From: Chlorobium sp.
Lineage (GTDB): Bacteria > Bacteroidota > Chlorobiia > Chlorobiales > Chlorobiaceae
Length of the DNA: 25,077 nucleotides
Direction: 5' to 3'
Assembly: GCA_028278005.1 (NCBI GenBank)
Contig: JANQFD010000019.1
Coordinates: 1 to 25,077, forward strand
A program made the position numbers and the translations under genes. Positions 14,265 through 23,307 of this stretch are shown one piece after another (within the stretch, counting starts at the first letter, position 1; the number at the start of each line of letters is the position of its first letter). The notes beneath the pieces are model-generated. The model ran no database searches. It worked only from the letters and a program-made list of their open reading frames with translations, and was not told the origin of the DNA.

Positions 14265-16964
14265 TCAGTTACGCAGAACCTCCAGATTTGCATCGAGCTT
14301 TCTGAGGTTGTCTTTCGCTTCTGCAAGTTTCCTTTTTTCGTTTTCAACAACCTCTTCGGGAGCATTATCTACAAAACCCTTGTTTGCCAGCTTCTTCTCC
14401 ATACGCATTACGTAGGATGAAACACTGCCCGCCTCCTTTTCAAGGCGGGCAATCTCTTTGTCAAACGAAATCAACCCTTCGAGAGGCATAAAAAGTTCAC
14501 TGCCGTCGACCACCGAGCTTGCGGAATGGGGCGGCCGCTGCAGACCTTTGCCGGCGATTTCAAGGGTGCAGCCGGTCATCCGGGTCACGATATGCGTGTT
14601 GGCGGCAATAATTCTCTTTGCCGGTTCATCCTGAACACTGATAACGAGACTCGCATTCATATCGTGAGGAACCCCGAATACCGCACGCAGACTCCGTGCC
14701 TCCGAGATAACCTTCTGAACTGCGGTAAAGTCTTCCTGCTCGCTGCTTTTCCAGTGTTCCTCCGCCTGGGGCATAATGGAGCTCGCTATACTTTCGCTGT
14801 TTTTTCGCTCGACAATATGATGCCAGACCTCTTCAGTAATAAACGGCATCACAGGATGGAGTACTTTGAGAAATCCTTCCAGTATAGAGACAGCAAGAAA
14901 AACAGCATGCCGCCTTTTCTGCTCGTCAATCTCTTCTGTCAGCTCTATTTTCAGTGTTTCCAGATACCAGTCACAGTAATCGCCGCGGAAAAAATCATAG
15001 ACAATCCTGGTGATATCATTCATCCGAAACAGTGAAAACGCTGTATGGTAAGAAACGAGCATTTCGTGGTAACGCCCGAGAATCCACCGTTGAGCACCGG
15101 ATAGCAGTTCAGGATCGGGAGTGAAGCCTGCATATGCTTTGCCGAACGTCTCAATGTCACCGAACACTTTTTCGCGTTGCATGAAGACAAGCCGTGCCGC
15201 ATTCCAGATTTTGGTGGCGAAGTTTCTACCGAACTCGCATTTCTCCTCACCGAACAGGACATCCTGCCCAAGAGGCGCAATATAGACGATGGTGAAACGA
15301 AGAGCGTCGGTTCCGTAAGCATCGATGACTTTCAGCGGATCCGGCGAATTGCCGAGGGACTTGGAAAGTTTTCTGCCTTTCAAGTCACGGATAATGCTGG
15401 TAAAATAAACATCCCTGAAAGGAACATCTCCCTTGAAATAAAGACCTGCCATGATCATCCGGGCAACCCAGAAAAAAATGATATCCGGACCTGTTACAAG
15501 GGTATCCGTAGGATAAAACGCACGTATGTCTTCATTATCCGTGTTTTCTCCTGTCCATCCCAAAGTAGTCAGGGGCCATAACCAGGACGAAAACCAGGTA
15601 TCAAGGACATCCTCGTCCTGAATAAGTTTATCGGTCCCTGCAAGATGACAGGCTTCCTCGTAAGACCCGGCGACCCAGATTTTCCCTTCCTCGTCATACC
15701 ATGCGGGGATTCGGTGTCCCCACCAGAGCTGACGTGATATACACCAGTCCTGTATGTTTTCCATCCAGTGACGATAGGTGCTGATCCAGTGAGCAGGATG
15801 GAACCGTATCTCGCCTTCGTTGACCACCTGCAGGGCTTTTTCTGCAAGAGGCTTCATTTTTACAAACCATTGCTCGGAGAGGTATGGTTCCACAACAACA
15901 TCCGCTCTTTCCGAGTAGCCGACGTTGTGCTCATAGTCCTCAACTCTTTCAAGGTTGCCGAGACTTTCCAGATCAGCTATTATCTTTTCCCTTGCGTCAA
16001 AACGATCCATACCGGCATAGCCGAACTCGTCGGTCATTTTCCCGTCTCGCCCTACAACACAGAGAATCGGCAGATTATGGCGACCGGCAACCTCGAAATC
16101 ATTCGGGTCATGAGCCGGCGTGATCTTGAGAGCTCCCGTTCCGAATTCGATATCCACATAATCATCGGCAATCACCGGCACATGACGACCGGCAACCGGC
16201 ACAACCGCAAGCTCACCTATAAGGTCCCTGTATCTCGGATCATTCGGATTGACAGCGATAGCCACATCGGCAAGAATCGTTTCCGGTCTGACAGTTGCTA
16301 TGGTGATAAACTCTCCCGGCCTTTTAACCAGGGGATAACGGACATAAACCAGCTTGTCCTTCCGCGGCTTCATGATAACCTCTTCATCGGAAAGAGCCGT
16401 TTGCGAAACCGGGCACCAGTTGATGATACGTTTGCCGCGATAAATCAATCCGTCCCGGTAAAGGGAAACAAATGCATGGCGAACAGCCGCTGAAGCGCTT
16501 TCGTCCATGGTGAACAGGTTACGTCGCCAGTCACATGATATACCGAGCTTGCGGAGCTGCTTGAGAATAAGTCCACCATACTCTTCTCTCCACCTCCAGA
16601 CATGCTCGAGAAAGCCCTTGCGGCCAAGATCGCGTCGAGAAACGCCTTCTGCACGAAGCTTTTTTTCAACAACGGTCTGAGTCGCAATCCCTGCATGATC
16701 GGTGCCCGGAAGCCAGAGGGCCTCCTTGCCTGACATTCGTTGATAGCGTATAAAAATATCCTGAAGCGTGTGATTCAGAACATGTCCCAGGGTAAGGCTT
16801 CCTGTAACGTTCGGGGGAGGCATGAGAACAGTATACGGCTCTTTGCCCTCTACAAGTACCCTCGAACTCTCTGCCCCATAGATGCCTTCCGACTCCCAGT
16901 GGGCACTGCTCCAGCGGTGCTCCACATCATGGTGATCATATGTTTTATCAAGGTTTGCAATCAT
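14265..16964 (-). CDS. valS: Valyl-tRNA synthetase
   Basis: ValS (899 aa) charges tRNA-Val in the cytoplasm and is a class Ia synthetase. PPPNVTGSLTLGH (49-61) contains the HIGH-equivalent TLGH. The CP1 editing domain lies at about 200-350 with TVRPETILADVA and TPAHDPND (282-289). The second signature is KLSKS (532-536). The anticodon-binding domain is at about 620-770, and a C-terminal coiled coil (about 830-899) typical of ValS ends LDANLEVLRN. Length and domain order are normal. The ATG at 16964 has no strong Shine-Dalgarno. clpP lies 108 nt upstream on the same strand and the sigma factor gene 158 nt downstream. No convincing terminator follows the stop; the 3' gap contains only a short direct repeat (ACCCTGAGC). 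Confidence 0.98.
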   Translation of the reverse strand: MIANLDKTYDHHDVEHRWSSAHWESEGIYGAESSRVLVEGKEPYTVLMPPPNVTGSLTLGHVLNHTLQDIFIRYQRMSGKEALWLPGTDHAGIATQTVVEKKLRAEGVSRRDLGRKGFLEHVWRWREEYGGLILKQLRKLGISCDWRRNLFTMDESASAAVRHAFVSLYRDGLIYRGKRIINWCPVSQTALSDEEVIMKPRKDKLVYVRYPLVKRPGEFITIATVRPETILADVAIAVNPNDPRYRDLIGELAVVPVAGRHVPVIADDYVDIEFGTGALKITPAHDPNDFEVAGRHNLPILCVVGRDGKMTDEFGYAGMDRFDAREKIIADLESLGNLERVEDYEHNVGYSERADVVVEPYLSEQWFVKMKPLAEKALQVVNEGEIRFHPAHWISTYRHWMENIQDWCISRQLWWGHRIPAWYDEEGKIWVAGSYEEACHLAGTDKLIQDEDVLDTWFSSWLWPLTTLGWTGENTDNEDIRAFYPTDTLVTGPDIIFFWVARMIMAGLYFKGDVPFRDVYFTSIIRDLKGRKLSKSLGNSPDPLKVIDAYGTDALRFTIVYIAPLGQDVLFGEEKCEFGRNFATKIWNAARLVFMQREKVFGDIETFGKAYAGFTPDPELLSGAQRWILGRYHEMLVSYHTAFSLFRMNDITRIVYDFFRGDYCDWYLETLKIELTEEIDEQKRRHAVFLAVSILEGFLKVLHPVMPFITEEVWHHIVERKNSESIASSIMPQAEEHWKSSEQEDFTAVQKVISEARSLRAVFGVPHDMNASLVISVQDEPAKRIIAANTHIVTRMTGCTLEIAGKGLQRPPHSASSVVDGSELFMPLEGLISFDKEIARLEKEAGSVSSYVMRMEKKLANKGFVDNAPEEVVENEKRKLAEAKDNLRKLDANLEVLRN

Positions 16965-17072
16965 TGCTCAATCACAGCTGTTACTGTTTTGGCCCACTCT
17001 GAAACGAACTGTTTTTCCAGGGGCTCCGCGTAAACGCTCAATATGCTTTGAAATGTTCCTTACAGCGAGGAT

Positions 17073-17750
17073 TTACTCCGTTTTTTCAGTGGCGGGGCGA
17101 TGATCAAAAATCTGGTCTATGATGCCATAGGCTTTGGCTTCCTCGGCATTCATCCAGCGGTCCCTTTCTGAATCCTCCCTGATCTTGTCGACATCCTGAC
17201 CGGTATGAGACGCAAGGATCTCCTCAAGCAGTTTGCGGATTTTCTCTATCTCCTTCGCCTGTATAAGAATATCGGTCTCCTGTCCCTGAACCCCCCCCGA
17301 AGGCTGATGGATCATGATACGGGAATGCGGTAAAGATGCCCTTTTGCCTTTTGCACCGCATGCAAGCAGAAAAGCGCCCATGCTTGCCGCCATACCCACG
17401 CAAACAGTTGCAACTTCTGAACGGATATACTGGATTGTATCATAGACACCCAGGCCTGCCGAAACACTTCCCCCGGGCGAATTGATATAGACGAAGATAT
17501 CCCGTTCGGGATCTTCCGACTCGAGGAAAAGCAGCTGAGCCATCAGCAGGCTGGCAACGTGGTCATCAATAGGAGTGCCCAGAAAAATAATGCGCTCCCT
17601 CAGGAGTCGAGAGAAAATATCAAAAGCTCTTTCTCCACGTCCGGAAGTCTCGATAACCATCGGAACAAGGCTGCTGGTAATCCCCTGCTCGATTGCGCCC
17701 GAGTACATTTTTTTTGCCTGATGTTCAAATCCGAAATTTATGTTTGCCAT
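17073..17750 (-). CDS. clpP: ATP-dependent Clp protease proteolytic subunit
   Basis: ClpP is the serine peptidase core that degrades proteins fed by ClpX or ClpA/C ATPases. The 225-aa product has the catalytic triad Ser123 (GMAASMGAF), His148 (RIMIHQP) and Asp197 (ERDRWMNAEEAKAYGIID), with the spacing expected for the family. SPGGSV (91-96) forms the oxyanion region. The mature start corresponds to LVPMVIE, so about 26 residues form an N-terminal propeptide, somewhat longer than in E. coli. GGGG about 9 nt before the ATG could serve as ribosome-binding site. No tig or clpX gene is adjacent; clpP is followed by valS after 108 nt and is divergent from thyX. Confidence 0.97.
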   Translation of the reverse strand: MANINFGFEHQAKKMYSGAIEQGITSSLVPMVIETSGRGERAFDIFSRLLRERIIFLGTPIDDHVASLLMAQLLFLESEDPERDIFVYINSPGGSVSAGLGVYDTIQYIRSEVATVCVGMAASMGAFLLACGAKGKRASLPHSRIMIHQPSGGVQGQETDILIQAKEIEKIRKLLEEILASHTGQDVDKIREDSERDRWMNAEEAKAYGIIDQIFDHRPATEKTE

Positions 17751-18061
17751 ATCATTAACCCCAGTTATGCTAATAGTTCAACAAGTTGAGTCGGTTCACG
17801 CACCTTTTGAAAACCACAACCGGTGCACATCCGTTCCTTCTCGTAAAAAAACTAAGTAAAATAACCCCCTGCATGGAGAATACAAGAATGCCAGCCTGAT
17901 TTAACAAAAAAAACTGCCTTTTATAGTCCTGTGGAGCCGTTATCCCCGATCAAAAATAATACAATAGGGACAGTATCAAATCCCTGCATGGCAGGAAATG
18001 TCTTTTTCCTTTTTTAACTTGAGCTTTGACTTGTATCGTGCCACTTTTTCAATGCCCCGCA
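17751..18061. promoter_or_regulatory. Divergent intergenic region clpP / thyX
   Basis: This 311-nt gap has no gene that I can support. It should carry the promoters of both divergent genes. It is AT-rich around 17841-17870 and 17941-17970. CCCTGCATGG occurs twice (near 17868 and 17982). The second copy is part of a small perfect hairpin (CCTGC-ATG-GCAGG, 17983-17995) followed by a T-rich stretch to 18016, in the leader of thyX. I could not define a -35/-10 pair with confidence. Confidence 0.4.
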
Positions 18062-18724
18062 ATGAATGTACGCCTTATAGCCGTAACAAATCCTCTTGTC
18101 GAAATACAGGGAGAAAAACCAACCCCTGAAGGCCTTATTGCCTACTGTGCAAGAGTATCGAGCCCCCATCAGGAGAACCTGGACTATGAAAAGCTGCTTG
18201 GATACTGTATCAAGAACCGGCACTGGAGCATTTTTGAAATGGTCGACATGACGGTGGAAATCATTACATCCCGTGCAATATCTCCACAGATTCTCAGGCA
18301 TCGAAGCTTTGTTTTCCAGGAGTTTTCCCAGCGGTATGCAAAAGTTCAGAGTTTTGAAACCTACTCACCGAGAAGACAGGACAGCAAGAACCGTCAGCAC
18401 TCGATTGACGACCTCGATGAGGAAACAAACGACTGGTTTGCAGAAGCACAGCAGCAAATAGGCAGTTTATGCGTCGAAAAGTATAACGAGGCCCTGGAAA
18501 AAAATATAGCAAAGGAGTGCGCACGGATGCTGCTGCCGCTCAATACCCGGACAAAACTCTATATGAAGGGATCTGTCAGGAGCTGGATTCACTACATTGA
18601 AGTCCGAACGGATACAAGTACCCAGAAAGAACACAGGGAAATTGCCGGTGCCGTGAGAGAAATTTTCATCAGCCAGTTTCCTGTCACTGCGGCTGCCCTT
18701 GGCTGGATTCAGGCTGCAAAGTGA
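18062..18724 (+). CDS. thyX: Flavin-dependent thymidylate synthase
   Basis: ThyX makes dTMP from dUMP using FAD, NADPH and methylene-tetrahydrofolate. From the ATG at 18062 the protein is 220 aa. The ThyX motif RHRx7SxR is perfect (RHRSFVFQEFSQR, 79-91), and NTRTKLYMKGSVRSWIHYIEVR (split at about 161-182) is the usual dUMP-binding region. The frame is open 36 nt further upstream to a TTG at 18026, but family members begin close to the MNVRLIAVT seen here, so the ATG is preferred. No Shine-Dalgarno is evident. Its last 16 nt overlap the 3' end of accD on the opposite strand. ThyX usually replaces ThyA, so this cell may lack ThyA. Confidence 0.96.
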   Translation: MNVRLIAVTNPLVEIQGEKPTPEGLIAYCARVSSPHQENLDYEKLLGYCIKNRHWSIFEMVDMTVEIITSRAISPQILRHRSFVFQEFSQRYAKVQSFETYSPRRQDSKNRQHSIDDLDEETNDWFAEAQQQIGSLCVEKYNEALEKNIAKECARMLLPLNTRTKLYMKGSVRSWIHYIEVRTDTSTQKEHREIAGAVREIFISQFPVTAAALGWIQAAK

Positions 18725-19548
18725 CCGAGAAGCTGCGATAGACGACGCTTGAGATCTCTCCTGTGCACAATCATGTCGAGAAATCCGTGCTCAAGCAGAA
18801 ACTCGGCTCTCTGAAAACCCTCGGGCAGGTCTCTCTTGATTGTATCCTTGATGACCCTCGGACCTGCAAACCCGATAAGCGCTTTCGGTTCGCTTATATT
18901 GACATCTCCAAGCATGGCATAGGAAGCGCTTGTTCCCCCCATGGTTGGATCGGTCATAAGAGAAATGTAAGGGATTTTCTTTTCTCCGAGCCGCAAAAGC
19001 TTTGCCGAGGTTTTGGCCATCTGCATGAGACTGAAAGCGCCTTCCATCATGCGCGCTCCCCCCGACTGGGATACAATGATCAACGGGGCCTTGTATTCTA
19101 TGCTTTTATCTATTGCTCTGGCGATTTTTTCCCCGACAACCGATCCCATCGATCCGCCGATAAAGCCGAAATCCATCGCGGATACAACCGTTTTATGACC
19201 CCCGATCAACCCGGTGGCGTTTCGGCAAGCCTCGGTTTTTCCGCTTTTTTCAATCGCTGAATAGACCCGGTCGGGATATCTCTTTGTATCCGAAAAAACC
19301 AGCGGGTCGGCGGCGCGAAGGGAGTCGTCGAACTCTTCGTACTTCTTTTCATCGAACAGAAGCGAAAAATACTTATCCGGAGATATTCTGAAATGGTGAT
19401 CACATTCACAGCATGTATACAGATGGTCCTCCACCTGTTTTTTGTGGAGCGCTGCACCGCAGTTGTCGCATTTCCGCCACAGGCCCTCAGGAATATCCCG
19501 TCTGTCTTTTGTGCGGATTGACGGCTTCGCCCGTTTGAACCAGGCCAT
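18709..19548 (-). CDS. accD: Acetyl-CoA carboxylase carboxyltransferase subunit beta
   Basis: AccD pairs with AccA to move the carboxyl group from carboxybiotin to acetyl-CoA, the first committed step of fatty acid synthesis. The 279-aa protein has the N-terminal zinc ribbon Cys27-x2-Cys30 and Cys46-x2-Cys49. A crotonase-like carboxyltransferase core follows, with DFGFIGGSMGSVVGEKI near 126-142 and the oxyanion-type SQSGGARMMEG near 160-170. The start MAWFKR is typical of the family. The 3' end overlaps thyX by 16 nt tail to tail. accA and the biotin subunits are not in the window. The gene is divergent from the patatin-barrel gene across a 150-nt gap. Confidence 0.97.
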   Translation of the reverse strand: MAWFKRAKPSIRTKDRRDIPEGLWRKCDNCGAALHKKQVEDHLYTCCECDHHFRISPDKYFSLLFDEKKYEEFDDSLRAADPLVFSDTKRYPDRVYSAIEKSGKTEACRNATGLIGGHKTVVSAMDFGFIGGSMGSVVGEKIARAIDKSIEYKAPLIIVSQSGGARMMEGAFSLMQMAKTSAKLLRLGEKKIPYISLMTDPTMGGTSASYAMLGDVNISEPKALIGFAGPRVIKDTIKRDLPEGFQRAEFLLEHGFLDMIVHRRDLKRRLSQLLGHFAA

Positions 19549-19687
19549 TTTTAAATATTGGTAAAGATTTTAGATTACACTGTGTTGAGCGATTTCTCCC
19601 GTCACACGGTTCAGTCAGAACGTCACGCTCAAGCCGAGATTTAAACTGAAGATATGAAGTCACCCTGAGATCTCAAAACAATCCTCT

Positions 19688-19691
19688 GGAG
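19688..19691 (+). promoter_or_regulatory. Ribosome-binding site for the TTG-started patatin-barrel gene
   Basis: GGAG lies 7 nt before the TTG at 19699. The only in-frame ATG upstream (19654) is cut off by a TGA after four codons. The site therefore supports TTG as the true start, giving a clean signal peptide. Confidence 0.6.
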
Positions 19692-19698
19692 CCTTCCT

Positions 19699-22458
19699 TT
19701 GTTCAAAACCGGATTCGTCATCACCCTGCTTTTGGGCATCTTTTTCCAACTGCCTGGCACATCTTCTTCCCTGCATGCCGGAAACATGGCAATCGTTTAC
19801 CCCGACACACTTGATCTTCCGCTGAAACGCCTTTCCATCGCCCCCTATATGAGACCTGCCAGAAAAACCGTCGGCATCGCGCTTTCAGGCGGCGGCGCTA
19901 ACGGCATGGCTCAGATCGGGGTACTCAAGGCCCTGGAAGAAGAAAACATTCCTGTCGATGCCATTGTCGGGACAAGCATCGGGGCTGTCGTCGGAGGGCT
20001 CTACAGTATCGGCTACAATGCTGAGGAACTTAAAAAAATAGCTCTTGGTGTGCCCTGGCAGGAACTGCTTTCTCTCGACAATGACGCCCCGAGAGCGAGT
20101 ACATTTCTCGAGCAGCAAAAAATCCGTGACCGGGCAACCATCGCCATTCGTTTCGAAAACTTCAAACTTGTCATTCCCAAATCGCTCAGCTCTGCACAAA
20201 AGCTGACAAAAACCCTTGATATTCTCTCGATGAACGCCCCGTATCATCCTACGGGCTCATTCGCCTCTCTCCCGGTGTCTTTCAAAGCTGTCACAACCGA
20301 TCTTGTTTCGGGTAAACGAGTTACTTTGTCGAGCGGTACGCTTTCTGAAGCAATGCTTGCAAGCAGCACCATCCCTATCATTTTTCAGCCCGTCGAACTC
20401 GGCAAACACAAGCTCGCCGATGGCGGGCTTGTTGCAAACCTCGCAGTAGACGAACTGGAATCCGCTTCACTTGACTATAAAATCGGTGTGGATACCAGGG
20501 GCAGCATGTATACACTTGCCGAAGATATCGACATACCCTGGCAGGCTGCCGACCAGGCAATGACCATTCTTGTCGAACTGCAATATCCGCATCAGCTTGA
20601 AAAAGCCGATCTCGTCATCGCCCCTGATGTCGGCAACAATCCGGCTATTGATTTTTCCAGGCTTCCCGAACTTATCGATGCCGGTTATAAAAGCGGAAAA
20701 GCACTTGCAGAAAAAATCAGGAGGGAGATTTCGTTCCCTTCTCGGAACAGAACCGGAATAACCACTTACAAAAAGTCCATCAGGTTTACCGGCAGGGAAA
20801 AGGAGTACCTGAAAAATTACCATCATGCCGGGGAGATCATACGTAACGCTTCATACGTCGAGGAAGCGTTGAAAGCACTACTTGAAACCGACAGGTTCAC
20901 AAAAGTTTACGCCAGAGTAGACCGCAACGCCGGGGAAGTCGTGTTCCACTGTGAAACGCTTCCCTGGTTCGACCGTGTCGAGCTTGTAAACCCGGTAACC
21001 GACATAAACACAGAAGAGCTTGATGCCTGCTTCGGTAAACTGCTGAAGCAGGGCTACACCAACACCGAAGGAACCGAGGCACTGGAAAAACTTCTCAAAG
21101 TATTCAGAAAAAAAGGCTATCCCCTTACAGACATTGAACGCTTATGGATTACAGACGCAAAGCTGTCGATAGAATTTTCGGACGGTAAAATATCTGCTCT
21201 TGCCGTTTCTCAGGATAAAAATATCACCCGATCCACTCCTGTCATGAGAGAGCTTTCCATAGACACCTCAAAAGCGTTGCGGATCAGGGATGTCGAACGT
21301 TCGATCGACAACCTTTTCGGAACGGGGGCATTCAACCGTGTCTCCATAGGTATATCGGGAAAAGACACCCTTTCCCGGAGTTCCGATGGCAGCCACTCGT
21401 TGAGGGTACGGCTGAACGAAAAGCCATCTACCGTGCTCAGGCTTGGTGTCCATTACGATGAGACCTATAACGCACAGGCTCTTATTGACTTCAGGAACGA
21501 GAACCTGAGCGGCACTGCCAATTCCATAGGGGGCTGGTCGAAAATAGGCGAGAAAAACAACAAAGTCAATCTTGAATTCAATATGCCCCGCATCGGCAAA
21601 ACCAGCCTCACTTTCACGACAAATCTCTTTTTTGACCAGCGAACACTCGATATTCGAAATCCCGAGTTCTCACGCAAGTTTTTCTTCTCCGACTCCGGGG
21701 AAACCAAACGTTTTGGCATACAGCACTACGGGCTCACCTCGTCATTCGGCACAAGAATAGGAAAAAGCAGTCAGCTCCTGTTTGATATGACCCTGAAAAA
21801 CAGTCAGACCTATGACAAGGGAGACAGCGATTTTCAAACAGAGAACGACGATATCGCTTCTGCCGCAATAGAATTTGCCCTTGATACACGAGACAATTCT
21901 TTCTTGCCGACAGAAGGGAGACATACAAGCCTGCGTTACTCCGCAACACCTGAAATTTTAAATGATGAAACATTCTGGCAGTTCCATCTCGCACACGAGG
22001 AAAACATATCATTCAGCGAAAGGATATCCGGTCAGCTGAGTTTCTCCCTCGGGCTCAGCAGTCAGGGTCTGCCGTTTTCGGAAATGTTTTTTCTGGGGGG
22101 AGCCGGCAGCCCTTACAGTCGAAGATTCATCGGCCTGAAAGAAAACGATCTCATAGGCAGAAACATGGGTGCTTTGGGAGCTAATTTCCGATACAGCCCA
22201 CCCTTCGACCTTATATTCCCTTCATCATTCCTGCTCTATTACAATGCAGGAAATGTCTGGCAAAATAGGGACGATATGTCACTGGACGATATCATACACG
22301 GTATCGGGGCAGGTCTCAACTGGGAAACACCTCTCGGCCCGGCATGGTTCAGTGCCGGAAAAGCATTTACCGTCAATGACGAGGACAGGGAAAATGGCCG
22401 CTCTGCAATACGGTTTTCGGAAACGGTATTGTATTTCAGTCTCGGCCATGAATTTTAG
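19699..22458 (+). CDS. Patatin-like phospholipase fused to POTRA and outer-membrane beta-barrel (PlpD/type Vd-like)
   Basis: This 919-aa protein appears to be an outer-membrane lipid hydrolase. A signal peptide (about 1-28, cleavage near LHA) precedes a patatin domain (about 56-340). The oxyanion loop is SGGGANGMAQIG (63-74), the nucleophile Ser93 is in GTSIG, and the catalytic Asp241 is in DGG. About 350-575 looks like two or three POTRA-like repeats (for example NASYVEEALKALLETDRFTK and LRIRDVERSIDNLFGTGAFN). About 575-919 is a BamA/Omp85-type barrel with GGAGSPYSRRFIGLKENDL resembling the conserved late-barrel loop, ending LGHEF with a terminal Phe. The layout matches type Vd autotransporters such as PlpD, apparently with more POTRA units. 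Whether the patatin domain is surface exposed or periplasmic cannot be read here. The start is TTG. surE follows after 54 nt. Confidence 0.92.
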   Translation: MFKTGFVITLLLGIFFQLPGTSSSLHAGNMAIVYPDTLDLPLKRLSIAPYMRPARKTVGIALSGGGANGMAQIGVLKALEEENIPVDAIVGTSIGAVVGGLYSIGYNAEELKKIALGVPWQELLSLDNDAPRASTFLEQQKIRDRATIAIRFENFKLVIPKSLSSAQKLTKTLDILSMNAPYHPTGSFASLPVSFKAVTTDLVSGKRVTLSSGTLSEAMLASSTIPIIFQPVELGKHKLADGGLVANLAVDELESASLDYKIGVDTRGSMYTLAEDIDIPWQAADQAMTILVELQYPHQLEKADLVIAPDVGNNPAIDFSRLPELIDAGYKSGKALAEKIRREISFPSRNRTGITTYKKSIRFTGREKEYLKNYHHAGEIIRNASYVEEALKALLETDRFTKVYARVDRNAGEVVFHCETLPWFDRVELVNPVTDINTEELDACFGKLLKQGYTNTEGTEALEKLLKVFRKKGYPLTDIERLWITDAKLSIEFSDGKISALAVSQDKNITRSTPVMRELSIDTSKALRIRDVERSIDNLFGTGAFNRVSIGISGKDTLSRSSDGSHSLRVRLNEKPSTVLRLGVHYDETYNAQALIDFRNENLSGTANSIGGWSKIGEKNNKVNLEFNMPRIGKTSLTFTTNLFFDQRTLDIRNPEFSRKFFFSDSGETKRFGIQHYGLTSSFGTRIGKSSQLLFDMTLKNSQTYDKGDSDFQTENDDIASAAIEFALDTRDNSFLPTEGRHTSLRYSATPEILNDETFWQFHLAHEENISFSERISGQLSFSLGLSSQGLPFSEMFFLGGAGSPYSRRFIGLKENDLIGRNMGALGANFRYSPPFDLIFPSSFLLYYNAGNVWQNRDDMSLDDIIHGIGAGLNWETPLGPAWFSAGKAFTVNDEDRENGRSAIRFSETVLYFSLGHEF

Positions 22459-22512
22459 GGCCCCGCCGAACTCGGAACTGTTTATTTAAAGCCCCCTCGT
22501 ATTTTCAAACCC

Positions 22513-23304
22513 ATGCAATACACAAACGCAATTCCCGAAAAAAAACCTCATATCCTGGTGTGCAATGATGACGGCATTGACGCAGAAGGCCTGCATGTTC
22601 TTGCGGCATCAATGAAAAAAATCGGTACCGTTACGGTTGTCGCCCCTTCAGAACCCCGCAGCGGAATGGGGCACGCCTTGACTCTTGGCGTACCCCTGCG
22701 CGTCAAGGAGTATGCAAGAAACAATCGTTTTTTCGGGTACACTGTATCCGGCACTCCGGTTGACTGTATCAAAGTCGCATTGAGCCATATTCTCACGGAA
22801 CCACCGGATATCTTAGTCAGCGGCATCAATTACGGAAGCAATACCGCAACCAACACACTCTATTCAGGCACCATCGGGGCGGCGCTCGAGGGCGGAATTC
22901 AGCACCTGCCCGCAATTGCATTTTCTCTCACGACATATGAAAATGCCGATTTCACCTATGCCGGAAAATTTGCCAGAAAACTTGTCCGAAAAGTGCTTCG
23001 TGAAGGACTTCCTTCCGATACGATTCTTTCAGTCAATATCCCCAATATCCCTGAATCGGATATCAGAGGCGTCGCTGTAACCTCGCAGGGAAAATCGCGC
23101 TGGGCGGAAAACACCATCGAGCGTGACGATATGTACGGCAATCCCTACTACTGGCTGAGCGGGAAACTTGAACTGCTGGATAACGAGATGCTCTATGATG
23201 AATATGCCATCAGACAAAACTATATTGCCGTAACCCCCGTCTCTATTGACATGACGAATCACGACGCCCTCAATAACATCAGGCAATGGAAACTTAAACG
23301 GTAG
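22513..23304 (+). CDS. surE: 5'/3'-nucleotidase SurE
   Basis: SurE is a metal-dependent nucleoside monophosphate phosphatase (5'/3'-nucleotidase), linked to stationary-phase survival. The 263-aa protein has the metal-binding CNDDGIDAEG (Asp19, Asp20), PSEPRSGMGHALT with Ser50, and the ligand Asn106 in DILVSGINYGSN. SGTIGAALEGG also matches the family core. The N-terminus is about 11 residues longer than in many SurE proteins, which begin near the first strand; no better internal start is visible. It lies between the patatin-barrel gene (54 nt upstream) and bshC (3 nt downstream) and is probably cotranscribed with bshC. Confidence 0.96.
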   Translation: MQYTNAIPEKKPHILVCNDDGIDAEGLHVLAASMKKIGTVTVVAPSEPRSGMGHALTLGVPLRVKEYARNNRFFGYTVSGTPVDCIKVALSHILTEPPDILVSGINYGSNTATNTLYSGTIGAALEGGIQHLPAIAFSLTTYENADFTYAGKFARKLVRKVLREGLPSDTILSVNIPNIPESDIRGVAVTSQGKSRWAENTIERDDMYGNPYYWLSGKLELLDNEMLYDEYAIRQNYIAVTPVSIDMTNHDALNNIRQWKLKR

Positions 23305-23307
23305 ACC

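Noticed and set aside
15768..16493. 241-aa open frame on the + strand within valS
   Set aside because: It is antisense to the ValS editing and catalytic regions with no motif of its own.
18026..18061. Upstream TTG start for thyX
   Set aside because: It has no Shine-Dalgarno, and the added 12 residues do not fit the usual ThyX N-terminus.
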